Source: Crocodylus rhombifer (Eukaryota > Chordata > Crocodylia > Crocodylidae). Taken from it: a stretch of 64,000 bases of DNA. This document shows, in pieces, positions 53,458 to 64,000 of this stretch. Position 1 is the stretch's first letter; every line of letters starts with the position of its first letter. The position numbers and the translations under genes are program-made. The DNA lies in the NCBI GenBank assembly GCA_038503035.1, contig JAVSML010019019.1, positions 25,679-89,678 of the forward strand, in the 5' to 3' direction. The notes under the pieces were generated by a model. The model saw only the letters and a list, made by a program, of their open reading frames with translations. It made no database searches and was not told where the DNA came from.

Positions 53458-54895
53458 GCATTTCAGTTTGTTCCACTGGTTGAGCTGTCCATGTCCTGCA
53501 CTGCCATACAGGATGTGGAGAGAGGGAGTTGTGCAGAGTGGACGCTGTGGATTTCCTAAGCTACCTTTACAGGCTGCTTCCCCCCCCAAAGGCTGTTTGG
53601 TACAATGCAGAGCTGGAAAGGGAAATGAAGAGGGGAGAGTGCTCGAGGTTCCAATAGCTGAAATGCAGGAAAAAGAACAGGCTTACTTTATCAAAGCATG
53701 TTCATTATTCTGTCATGGGGAGAGGGCAATGTGACCCAATTTAAGCATTTTATTGCAAAAAACACAACTGTGAAGGTGTTTTCTAGTAGGTATTTTTTGG
53801 TAAGTGGTGCTAAGAGCACAGCTAGTTCATACTTCAGTTTGTCTGTCCTGCGCCAAGCCTGGAAAAACAACTCCCTCTGTCACACACCTTCCCACTAGGA
53901 CACTGAAAAATGTGATCTCAGGGCAAGAGTCTTTGCATTTCAATCCCCCACCTGATTCATCTGGATGGAGCAATCTAAAGGTATGAGTCACTAACACAAA
54001 AGGACCATCTAGAATTAAATCCAAGCTACAAATAATCTGTTGTACTATCGTGGAATCTGAAACAAACTGTTATAGAGTCCCCTCTCAACAGGAGAGCTAG
54101 GACGTCAGGCAGACATGAAAACTTTGGCATTATCTGAGATCTTCAAGAATGGAACACTTCCTTGGTCTCCTTAGCCTCAAGCTGATGTTTTCATCCACTC
54201 CTATTCCATCCTGTTTTAGGGCCTGAACAGCTAACATGTTTACACTAGCACAATTCCCATTACACCAGAATAAAAAATTAGTGGGCAGATGATACAACCC
54301 CCTGACTCAGGATAACTTTATTCAGTCTGGTCAAGAATTTCCCCTGAAAGAAGCAGTAGTTAAACTGCACCAGTGTAAGTTATACCAAGTAACCAGTGTG
54401 CACAGTTTAGATGTTGTCTGTCCAGATTCACATCGGGATAGTCTTTTTCTAAAGGCAGCTAGGCTATTACCTGCTTCCCACCAACTAACTTGGAGGTATA
54501 GTTATGGACACCTAGGGCTAAATCCTATTTCACTAATTTCACTTTTATTTCACATTGTTTGGGATTCTCATTTCTGGTGTTCCCATTGAAGGTGGAAGTA
54601 AAAAAATGGAGAAAAAAATGGAGGATAAGGGCCCTCCCATCTTTAATGGCTAAGATACCTGATGTGGGAGCAGGAAACAAGGGTTTTTGGCCTCTCTCAC
54701 TGAGAAAGGTCTGAACATATGCTTACTGCTTCCTAGGAAAACACCAGCCCACAGCCTAGTGATTGGCCCAACCATTCTCTAGTCAACCGCATATAGTTTC
54801 TGCCCATTGCCAGCAGAGGCCCAGGCTAAGCCCCAGGGCCTCTTCATTCCAAGGCAGCATCTATCTCACCAATCTGTCTCTAGTACATTCTATCT
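53458..54895. other. No gene recognised
   Basis: Bases 54236-54420 have palindromic words (GTTTACACTAGC, GTGTAAGTTATACC) and may be an old DNA element. No ends were fixed. Confidence 0.35.
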
Positions 54896-54990
54896 CAGGG
54901 GTGGGAAAAATATGGCTCACAAGCCAGATCCAGCCCACCAGGCTATTCTATCCAGGACATGGGGCCCCTAAAAAAGTAGTAAATTAATAT
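54896..54990. mobile_element. hAT 5'-end fragment
   Basis: CAGGGGTGGGAAAAATATGG followed by CTCACAAGCCAGATCCAGCC is a common hAT (Charlie-like) start. A partner right end was not found. Confidence 0.6.
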
Positions 54991-55842
54991 TTGCTCCTGG
55001 CTGCCTGTCGTACCTGACAAGAGCAAGGGGCAGCAGGACCCAGGGGAAGTCCTCAGCAGAACTGAGCAGCCCAGGCCTGTCCCAACCCCGCCATTTCACT
55101 CTCTTCCTGCCCCAGCCCTCCTTCAGCACCACGTGGCTCCCGGCTGCGTTGCCAGACCAGAGAGCACGGGGCCCTGCTGATACATGTGTGTATGCAGGCA
55201 GAGGAAATCTGTGAGTATGTGTGGGTGTGCAGGCAGAGGCAGTGTGTATGTCTGTGTGTGTTCATAGGATGAGTCCTACATGTAGACTCTGCCACACACA
55301 TGCACCTACACCCCCCTCACACTGCCATATACACAGACCCCTACACCCGCACCCCCTCATACATCCCACCCACCCTTCCTCCACAAACCCCGTACCCACC
55401 CACACCCCACAAACCTATATGCACACCCCCATGATATAGAAGAGGAAGACCTCATTTTAAGCTGTTGTGCAATCACCTCTATGTACACTACAAACACATG
55501 TAAACAAAAATTTATTTTTAAATCAAATTAATGAATGCTGTAGATGTTTGCTTTTTAGAATATAATTTGGGGGGTTTTTTGGTTTCAAGATGGCAAAACC
55601 CCTTCCTGAAAGGAGTACTTCTGGGGGCAAGGGGAGGGACTTTGGGTGGCAAAGGCCAGGAGTTAGAGGACGGGACTTCCAGTCACAAGATGGAGACCAG
55701 GGCGCAGAACACCTATCATGGGGCGGGTTACCCATGAGGCCCTTGACAGCTTGCTAAAACTTGGCAAGCGGCCCTCCGCTTGGAATAATTGCCTGCGCCT
55801 GCCCTAGCTTCTTCTCTTCCTTCTGATCCCTAGGACATACAT
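54991..55842. repeat. Low-complexity (TG)-rich and (CACCC)-rich tracts; no gene
   Basis: Bases 55180-55265 are TGTG-rich and 55285-55430 are CACCC/ACACC-rich; together they are roughly complementary in composition. No coding evidence was found. Confidence 0.5.
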
Positions 55843-57538
55843 TAGGGCTGTGCAAAACAGCACCGTTTCATTTTGACTTCTGTTTCACCATTTTGAAGGG
55901 ACAGTTGCACTGTTTTGAAGCACTGTTTCATTTCATTTAGTCAAAACTGTTTTTCTGTTTCGACGCGGTTCAACTTTTCGCCCATAGGCTATAATAGAGA
56001 ATCACAAAAATGCCTATAACTTTGCCATTTCTTGCCTGATGTGGATGAAAATTGAAGGGATGGCAGCCACTTGTGGGGGCATGAAGCCTGCCAAAGGTCA
56101 AGGAGATAGGTGCAGGAGTTTTTGTGAAAATGCACCTCAAACTGTTCAAAGCAAAACTAGTATCACTTGCCAGCAGCGGCAGCATGGTATTGCCCCACAT
56201 GCCAATCTGGGGGCCAGCTCCCCCCAGGAGGTGTCTGGCATAGCCCTGCAGCCCTCCCAGGGGGTGCAAGCCCCAGATCTGCATGCAAAATGACAGCAGG
56301 CTGCTGCTGCCGGCTGGGGCCAGCACAAGCACTGGGTTCTTCCCGGCGCTCGGCACAGGCTGCATCAGGCAGAATCGGGTGCAGGCACTGGCCCCCACCA
56401 GCAGTAGCAGCATGCTATCATCTGCATGCTCCGCAGCTAGTGAGTGTGTAACTTTAAACAAAAAAAACCACCCTGCACTCACCAGTTCTGGCAGTGGCAA
56501 TTGGTACCTCTCAGGGCTCGTGGCAGAGCATCCCCGCACAGTGGGTGGCAGCAGGGCTCGCTCCCCTGTACCTAGCACCTGTGCAGCAGCTGCCCCACGG
56601 TGTGGGTGCAGTGCAGCTTGGCAGGGTGCTGTGCATTGTCCATGAGCTGGGGCAGATCCACCTGTTACTCAGAGCTCCCGGTTCAATTCCCCAGCTCTCT
56701 GATCATTCTCCCAGCTCTTCCAGGGGGGGCACAGACCCCTGGATCTGTGCATGGGTTTTCAGCAGGCTGCTGCTACTGGCTCAGAAAATAGTCTGCGCCC
56801 CCTGGGAAGAGCTAGAGGAAGTGATTATGGAGCTGGGAGCAGTGGCAACACATAGGGGGTACACGTGCACCCCACGAGAGTGCTGATGCATGCCCTGTCA
56901 AGCCACGCTCCTCACTTAGGTGATGGGTGGGGGGCAAGCAGGAGTGCCAGTGCCCCCACTGTGACTGCCAGCCAGAATGAAGTGCTGCCTCCAACCCAGC
57001 CCCTGGTTCAATTCCCCAGCTGTCTGACCACTTCCCTCAGTTCTCTGATCATTCCCCTAGCTCCTCCTGGGGGGCATGGGCCCCTGGATCTGCATGCTGG
57101 GTTTCAGCAAGCTGCCACTGCAGGCTGAAGCCAGTGGCAGCACCACAGTCTTCCTGGTGCTTGGTGCACCAAGCAGCTGCCACTGGCCCAAGCCTTCAGC
57201 AGCAACCTGCTGAAACCCCATGTGCAGATCAGGGGCCCACGCCCCCCAGGAAGAGCTGGAGGAAGCGATCAGAGAGCTGGGGAATTGAACCAGGAGCTAG
57301 ATGCCAATATCAGAGCAGTCCTTCCCCACTCTTCCCTCTTCCTCTCCTTGGTTTCTGTTAGTTGCAAGCAAGCCCAGCTTTGAAACGTTTAGAAACTTTT
57401 GAAATGTTTCAAGTGACCTCATTTCGTTTTGAAGCTGTTTCGAAGCCTTTCGTTTCCTTTCGATTTCACCATTTCAAGCTTGAAATCCATTGAAGCAGCT
57501 TTGAAATGAAACACCTGTTGAAATTTCGCACAGCCCTA
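55843..57538. mobile_element. Non-autonomous hAT element (1.7 kb) with internal palindromes
   Basis: The left end TAGGGCTGTGCAAAAC and the reverse complement of the right end TAGGGCTGTGCGAAATTTC match. Subterminal regions on both sides are rich in TTTCATTTTGA / TTTGAAGC words. The target duplication is ACATACAT (55835-55842) and ACACACAT (57539-57546), seven of eight. The GC-rich interior holds inverted copies (57003-57120 against 57195-57293) and a third copy (56680-56780). Open frames there show no transposase domain. Confidence 0.92.
57003..57293. repeat. Large imperfect palindrome inside the hAT element
   Basis: GGTTCAATTCCCCAGCTGTC, CTCCTGGGGGGCATGGGCCC and TGGGTTTCAGCAAGCTGCC on the left recur inverted on the right (GGCAGCAACC-like, TGAAACCCC, GGGCCCACGCCCCCCAGG, GGGGAATTGAACC). 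Arms are about 100 bp, with a spacer of about 75 bp. Confidence 0.85.
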
Positions 57539-57546
57539 ACACACAT

Positions 57547-59404
57547 GCCTGGACAATCCTATTCTACACTGGTGTTATACAAGCAGAGTGCGGCCTCCTG
57601 AGCATGCTCAGAAGGGAAGTGTAGGACAAGCATAACTACCTGGAATCCAAAGCGTCTCCAAGTGCCAAAAGCTGCAGGTACACGGCTCCCTAAGTGCCAC
57701 TTAGGTACATCATGTGAGATAGGATTTAGTACCTATTCTGCACATCTACCATGGGATAACTGCTTGGCTGGCTGTCCCTGATCGTGCTTTCGCTGATGCT
57801 GTGGACATCGTCAAGATAGATAGTTTGAAATGTCTCCATGTGATGGCTTCCTGTTTTCTAACTATTGGCAAATGGGGTAAAATGGGAAAGGTGAAAAGTA
57901 GGGAGGAGATGGGTTGAGCTGGAAAGTACAAGGGAAGGTAGAGGTAGAGGATGGGAGTAATTGGGAACAAGGTAGCCAGTTGCAGGCTTATACTCTCCAG
58001 CCTAGAATGGAAAAGACCACAAAACAAGCACAGATCATTTCCCTTGTAGCACTGTTAGAACAGGATGGGGCTCACCTCCCCATTCTGCTGGTGACTGCTG
58101 GCAAAGGATACTCCTGGGGTACACAGTGCCTTGTATTATCCCCCTCACATGATCTGCCTGGCTGCCCCTCTCTAAAAGACTGGGGAGATTTTGTTATGCC
58201 ATGACCAGGAACTGAATCCCCAGTCAGGCTAAAGCAGAAGGCAGGATAGGGTACTGCTCCCTAGTCAGGATACAGACAAGAAACCAAGATAGAGGGATCA
58301 CAGTCGTGTTTGTGGGGGGGGTGCTAACCTTCAGGGGGCACAGGTGATGAGACACAAGTTGGATGCTTGCTGATGTGTTCTGTACACAAAGAAACAGGAA
58401 AATAAACAACACAAGCAGGCATGAAGTCAGCTCAGTGGCACATGTCTGGAAATGTTATTAAATACATTAGCTCTTGGGTGGTTAAACAGGAAGCACAGCT
58501 GCCAGCCAGACCACAGGACACACATCCTTTTGCAAGCCCCATTTGTATTCAGACCAAGAGAACTTGGGGTAACCCTTTACCTGCCAGCAAGCACCTATTA
58601 TATTCCAGATGCGAATCTCCTTTACTCACTGATATAAGCAGCATGCATGTTTACTGGTGGGCCCTATAGTGAGGGGGGACTTCAGAAATTGCATGGGAAG
58701 AGCAGTGATCCATGGGTGGAAAACTGAATAGCTGTGACATCTCCTGTAGACCTCCCCATGCTCACACTGATTCTCAGGTGTGCTATCCATGCTTGAGTAC
58801 CAGGGGTGGAACAGTGAGTGTTCACTCCACCTCAGCATTTGGGGGGGGTGGTGACATGCTCAAAGGATTGCATGCAAGACTGGATTATATAACCAAGGCA
58901 CTGGTTTAATTAAAACTCAGTACAGCCCTGTGCTAGCCTGATGCTAAGACAGAACATTCCTGCTGCTGCTCTACCAGGCTAGATATTGCAGATGAAGCTG
59001 GATAGACTGAGACTGATGGGAGAAGACATGGGCTGAGGATTTTGATCAGATGGATACCAGGACACCTGCACAGGCAAGAAGCTACACAGAGTCCAGGTTT
59101 CTGGACTAAGTAAATTCTTATTTTAGCAAGCCTCTCAATAAACTCATGCTACCCAGCACATACAGCTGGCTCTTCCTTTCTAGTAACTTCTGATTTCCTG
59201 GTGGGTTTTCACATACATATCTCAGAGAGCTTTCGAAACATTACCTTCTTGAGTGAAGTCATCTTCACAGAACTCAGTGTAAGGCATGTTATTCACCCAT
59301 TTCTACACCCAGGAAAACTGACATGAACAGATGTGAAGGCACTTGTTAAGATCAGTGACAATCTAGTAACATCATGTCTTAAAGGCCTGCTCTATCCAGT
59401 ACAC
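57547..59404. other. No gene recognised
   Basis: Nothing identifiable. 59170-59330 may be an old SINE remnant. Confidence 0.35.
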
Positions 59405-59756
59405 CAGCAGTTGTCAGCTGGGGGTATGTGTACCCGTGGGGGTCCTTAGAAAGGTGCTAGGGGGTACATGAAGGTAGGTGGGAATGGAGCACCACCACCC
59501 ACCATCCCGCACCACTGCCTCTCAGGAGCAGGGCCAGGTGGGGGGCAGCAGCTCCTCTCTGTGGGCTGCACAGGCACTGCCCGGCCAGCTGGATGCAGGG
59601 GGTGGGGAAAAGGAGCTCGCACACGGTGGCCACCACCACCACATGCAAGCCCCCCCCCAGAACCCTCCCCGCATCCAGCCTTCGCCCCCCCCGCTCTGTG
59701 TCCAGCTGCTGCCACTAGAAGAGGGTACACTCCTTAAAAAACATTGAAAACCCCTG
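59405..59756. mobile_element. Non-autonomous hAT element (352 bp)
   Basis: The left end CAGCAGTTGTCAGCTGGGGG with TGTGTACC pairs with the right end GGGTACACTCC ... CATTGAAAACCCCTG. The target duplication is CAGTACAC (59397-59404) and CAGTAGAC (59757-59764), seven of eight. The interior is very GC-rich, with a C-run at 59650-59658. Confidence 0.85.
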
Positions 59757-59783
59757 CAGTAGACCAACCTTTTTATGGCAGCA

Positions 59784-59940
59784 TAGAATCAGAAAGTTAG
59801 GGTTGGAAGGGACCTCAGGAGGTCAATCTAGTCCAACCCCCTGCTCAAAGCAGGACCATCCCCAACTAGATCATACCAGCCAAAGTTTTGTCTAGCCAGG
59901 TTTTGAAAACCTCCAAGCATGTGACAAATTAGTTTTGCAC
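59784..59940 (-). mobile_element. CR1 3'-end fragment, copy G
   Basis: TAGAATCAGAAAGTTAGGGT, TGGAAGGGACCTCAGGAGGTC and CTAGTCCAACCCCCTGCTC, then CCAGGTTTTGAAAACCTCC, is the reverse strand of a CR1 3' end (second word given to its last matched base). Confidence 0.92.
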
Positions 59941-60084
59941 TCTTCCCCAAGTGCACTCTGATCCCCTTCCCCTATCTGATCTGCTGCTCTGCTTTCTGTA
60001 TCTGTCCTTGTGCTCCCTGCCTAATCTGCTGCTTTGCTTTCTGCTTCCTGCCCTACCTGCCATTGTGCTGCCTGTCCCCTCCTT

Positions 60085-60165
60085 GATCTGTCATGTGCCA
60101 GACACAGAGGCTGCCCATGGCACGGGGACACCCATGCTGCAGGTTGGCCACCCCTGCAATAGACC
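60085..60165. mobile_element. hAT right-end fragment
   Basis: CATGCTGCAGGTTGGCCACC followed by CCTGCAATAGACC is a hAT right end of the CAGGGGTGGCCAACC type. Its left part may be the AGACCAACCTTTTTATGGCA just before CR1 copy G, which would make G an insertion in it. Confidence 0.5.
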
Positions 60166-62595
60166 ATACTCTAATGTACTCCTAGCCATTGCATTAGATC
60201 AGAAACCCCCTCCCTCCTAGATGGAGCAGGCTCTCTTATGACTGGGTTCCTTACTCAGAGATGTGGGAGTGAAACTCAACCTAAGGAAGGCTGAAGCATT
60301 GTGCTGTTTGAAGGGGAACTCTATTCATCAGCATGTTACCTAGTTAAACATAACACATGTTGTTCCTTTAGAGAGAGACCTGAGTCATGGAATCTGGATC
60401 CAGTGTCAGAACATCCTACAGGGATGGTCAGAGCTTGCTAGGGGCTGTCTCTGCCTATGTCTACTGATATCCCTGTAAGAATGTGTCCTGCTCTAAAAGC
60501 TTCAGGTAGGCATATCCTCTAATTGCATGAGTTTAGGAAGACTCTTTCTGTAGGAGTAGCTTCTTCTGGAACTGCTCATGGTGAGGTTTCCTTGAAGCTT
60601 CTGACATCCCCAAGCTTGGGGAGACCAGACTAAAACATCCATTGCTCTTAACCCCAGGGGAAAATTCCTGTATTTCTATTGCTGTGCCCCCAATGTCCAC
60701 TTAGTGACATTTCATCTCAATGTCAGCCATTCAAACCCTTCCACTCCGATTACTCCCAACACTTTTCCATTCAGCAGAGTTTTTTTCACACTGCAAAAAT
60801 GGGACATTCTCTTTTTACAGGCCCCACATTTGGCACAAAGGAGGAGGTTAGAAACTTGACATAACTTTTTGCTACCAGCAGTGATGGTCTAAGTGGAAAC
60901 ATAATATGGAGAGCAGGTTAAGCAGTGCAGCCTAACAGCCTAGAAATTACTCTTCTTTTATTCTTGGAAGTTTTTTAAAATTAGCCAGTCAGTTAATTTC
61001 CCTACCCTCAGCATGGACAAGCAATGATTCTTTCATTAGAATGTAAAAAGCAGTGATGGGTGAAGCTCAGCAGAAATGGTGGTAGGCAATAGGCACTGCT
61101 CAGATTTTAATTTAGATTCTTTGAAGAGCCTGACTGTGACAATCTGGAGTATAAATCCTGCAAGACAATGGATTTTCTGATACGTTTGCTCATGGTGTTT
61201 TGGCATTTCCAGGCCCAGCTCACACCTGGAGATGAACAGATGCAGTAAAAATGTATTTTTAAAACTGCATTGTCCTATTTGGGGAGTTTGAAAATGTGCT
61301 GTCTGCAGTGGCAGGTATAGATATAACTGGAAATTTCCTGCAAAGCTCTCTCCCCCTTACCTTCCACCCCCACCCCCACCCCCCAATCATTCATCCAAGC
61401 AAAAGCTTTGGGCTGAAATCTACTCTTTTCTGTGCAGAGCAGCCTTCAGGAGGGAGATTAATGAGTGAAGGAGAAAAAATTCAGTTCATCAAGCTGTGGG
61501 CAAGGCCAAGTTTTTCTGATGCAGCCTCTGCAGAGTTGCTGTACCAGCCTACAAGCAAACATAGCTGCCAGCACTGGAGCCAGTGGCTCCATGAGAATCT
61601 GGGTGATTTGACCCTGAGCAATCAGAGGAGCTACATACAGCTGTCAACGATAAACCAACCAGAGTTCTGCCTGGAGAGAGATGAGGGCAGAACCAATCTT
61701 CTCTTACCGCATCAGAGCCTGCTGTAGTTCAACTCAAGGTTGAGGTGAAAACTTGCCCACCTTCCATCTCATCCCACACACAGCCAGCCCAAATACTGCT
61801 CTCATCTGGCAACACGGATGAGATCACCAGGGAAGGCTTCATGGAAGGATTTTCACATCCTTTCAGAAGAGAGACTACCAGCCCCCAGTGACCCTTTGCC
61901 CTGTCAAAGGACCTAGAGGCAGTGATGTTATTTGTGTCCCTGTCATGGGAACAAGCGAAGCCAGAGGCTTGGAGCCCTGCCACTGTGTGGTTAACATGTT
62001 GCCATATAGGCAGTGGCTGTGTGCAACTTAAGGAGACAGAAGAGAACAGTGCCTTTTTCCTGAACAGCAAATGGAGTCCCAAGGCCTTGCATCTCTGGTA
62101 TCTCCTTCCACAAGGGTATTCTTTCCACTTTTGGAATGCTACACTTGTCTGGCAGGTCAGTGCTTGGACCTGAACCCATACATGTGAATGTGTATGAATG
62201 TACATGCATGTCCCAGCATATGTGCAGGAACTGTGCTGCACCACAGCTGCACATTCCCTGGAATAAAAGCAGGACCCACCTGCTGGTATCTCTGAGGCAT
62301 GCTGGATCTATAAAATATCTCCTGCTCAGACAAGAGATGTGTTCAGCAAGCACAGAGCTGGCAGGTGTGAAATAAACTTGTTGAGCTCAGAATAAAGGAG
62401 ATGTTAAGGAGACAGCTGAATGCAGAAATGCTCTGATGGGGCTCAGGCTGATGCTTCATAGATTATAAGGTTGAATTAGAAGAGTGCTAAAGATGTGTGG
62501 GAGGCCCTGAAAGATCTGACAGTGCTCTTTAATCGGGGAGAGGCTAAACCCAGCCTTCTCTACCACAATGTATCACCCTCATTACTGAGCCAAGT
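60166..62595. other. No gene recognised
   Basis: The longest frames (61296-61727 plus, 61729-62244 minus) have no recognisable domain and no exon-like borders. Confidence 0.4.
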
Positions 62596-62599
62596 TGTA

Positions 62600-62725
62600 G
62601 GACAGTTGTAGGGCAGTGTGTTTATGCTCACTGTGCAGGTGGGGAATCTGAGGCATATGGAGACAAGAAAATCATATAGCATATGTATGGCAGACAGGGT
62701 CAGAGCCTGGTGTCCTAGGCTGTAC
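62600..62725 (+). repeat. MIR-type SINE fragment
   Basis: CTGTGCAGGTGGGGAATCTG, AGGCATATGGAGACAAGAAA, CAGGGTCAGAGCCTGGTGTC follow the MIR core order. Confidence 0.65.
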
Positions 62726-63285
62726 TTCCAAACAACCAGACCTCAGATCTTCTTAAGTGGCTTTAATTCAATTATCAGAGGGCAGATATAGCACCTTGGA
62801 GGAAGGATGGCTGCTGCCATCCCACAGAAACTCCTCAGCAAGGAAAGGCAAAAGTCAGGAGGTCAGAGCTACCTGTGATATGTGAGAAACAAGGTGGGTG
62901 TCTGGCTCTCTGTGTTGCTCGCTCTCTCAAGGTAAGAGCAGCCACCGAGGTCATTTAAGAACACCGGCACAGAATGCTTGCACTGAGTGGCACGTGGACA
63001 ATGGGCTCAGTCTCCCCACGTGGGGTACGTTACAGAATACGCAGCCCAGCTGTTTCTGTATTAAACTGGAGACTGCTATTATCCATTATACTATCAAGAA
63101 GCTTGTATTATTATTCCATCAGTCTGTTTCCTCCTGCTACGGGCAGAGTTCAGTCAAGACTTCATCAGATCTTGGTTTGAATTCAAAAGATAATGGTCCA
63201 TGTCTCAGGTATTTATATGATTTCCAACTCTGTGTCTGAGCATCTGACACTCTTTAATATAGATGTCCTCACAAAACCTTAATAA
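62726..63285. other. No gene recognised
   Basis: A CTCTCAAG|GTAAGAG donor-like site at 62929 has no convincing exon before it. Confidence 0.4.
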
Positions 63286-63289
63286 AGCA

Positions 63290-63400
63290 TTATTCCTCTT
63301 GGGGAAAAGAGGGATAGGGGAACTATACAAGTTGTCCAGTGTCACATGGGAAGTCAGTGATGGAACAGGGACCTGAAACAGTTCTCTTGAAGGTGGTTCA
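63290..63400 (+). repeat. MIR-type SINE fragment
   Basis: TTGTCCAGTGTCACATGGGA, AGTCAGTGATGGAACAGGGA and CCTGAAACAGTTCTCTTG match the MIR 'cca-ggtcacacagc...gcagagc-aggaatt' layout. Confidence 0.65.
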
Positions 63401-64000
63401 AGCAAATCACCTTAGCCACAAAAGCACCTTTCCTCACTAAATAATTATCAGGTGTTTAGGGTGAACTGAGCAATTTGAGTGCCTGCTAGTCAGCAAAGAG
63501 GAGAACAGGATTCATGAGATCTCAGCACCTTGATTCTCACCATGTTGTGCATTGGTAGGGCATGTTCAAAGTCCCTGTGTTACACAGGATGGATGGAAGG
63601 GACAAAGCAGAAAGGAAACAGCCTTATCATGAGCTTAATGACTTAAATTTTTAAAATATCTATTTAAGTTCTGTTTATCTAGAAATGTTTATTATCCCAG
63701 GCTGTGATAAAACACCTGGAATTAATGCGATAAAACACATGGATTAGAATCCTTTATAATCTCTGCCCAGGCAGCCACTTATGGCTCACAAAATGAGGCT
63801 GACTGACTGTTTTAGCTGTATAAGACTTCCAGATGGAGGGGTAAAATTCCACATTTTCACCAACAATGGTGACAAAACACACCAGCCCATCCCCCAGCAG
63901 TCTTGGTAACAAATATCAATCTATATTGAAAGAGCTGGCCCCTAGCTATGCATCTGACAGCAGCTGGTGACATTATTCCTGGTAGAGAGATGGCGGGGGG
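63401..64000. other. No gene recognised
   Basis: A short AATTAATGCGATAAAACAC / AAAACACATGGATT duplication lies near 63720. Nothing else is seen. Confidence 0.4.

Noticed and set aside
55180..55430. Direct-repeat-rich tract considered as a CRISPR-like or regulatory array
   Set aside because: It consists of TG and CACCC low-complexity sequence without fixed repeat-spacer order, and the genome is eukaryotic.
55970..56645. 202-codon minus frame and 120-codon plus frame inside the hAT element
   Set aside because: No transposase or other domain; they lie in the GC-rich repeated interior.
61296..62353. Frames of 143, 171 and 120 codons
   Set aside because: No domain, no splice or start context and opposite strands overlap. 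Chance open frames are more likely.

Overview
The window looks like intergenic or intronic DNA from a reptile, most likely a crocodilian and possibly a turtle. The basis is the dense mix of CR1 LINEs of several ages (3' ends built on ATTTCATAG-type repeats), many small hAT-type elements with CAG...CTG or TAGGG ends and 8-bp target duplications, MIR-type SINE cores, a degenerate Gmr1/SCAN-type gypsy fragment and one fairly recent gamma-type endogenous retrovirus (ERV). I recognise no host protein-coding gene. One short candidate exon (45770-45933) is offered at low confidence. Species assignment is inference; no search was possible.

Layout. 1-690: CR1 on the minus strand (ORF1 esterase end plus start of ORF2 endonuclease). 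2012-2263: small inverted-repeat element. 2429-5215: decayed CR1, minus. 7.4-10.6 kb: MIR core and two hAT elements with target duplications. 11.2-14.1 kb: hAT ends, then a gypsy gag-protease fragment (SAP-like start, coiled coil, SCAN-like capsid, zinc knuckle, protease) split by a VNTR-type insertion. 14.2-18.7 kb: hAT ends, a TA-flanked element, GC-rich fold-back and minisatellite DNA. 20833-23595: CR1 on the minus strand with ORF2 open except for one stop. 23815-25803: older CR1 on the plus strand with an 817-bp hAT element inserted in its 3' end. 28512-31560: decayed autonomous hAT (BED finger transposase). 31.9-33.3 kb: an RRM-like coding remnant followed by LTR-like sequence. 34.1-36.2 kb: small DNA elements.

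36447-44058 is a complete-ended ERV: two LTRs about 2% apart, 4-bp duplication GTGG, a primer site matching tRNA-Arg(CCU), gag and pol in the same frame separated by TGA, a pol with two frameshifts and one stop, and an env reduced to the start of SU next to a 400-N assembly gap whose two flanks repeat the same 47 bases. It sits inside a small hAT-like element (36206-44304). From 44.3 kb to the end are CR1 tails, a TA-flanked element next to a CR1 tail (47218-47730), members of a GGGCATGTCTRCAC-ended family, a 1.7-kb hAT with internal palindromes (55843-57538), further hAT elements and MIR cores, separated by DNA in which I see nothing.

The interest of the window is in nesting order, element structure and ERV anatomy rather than a working gene system. 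No coding unit here looks intact.
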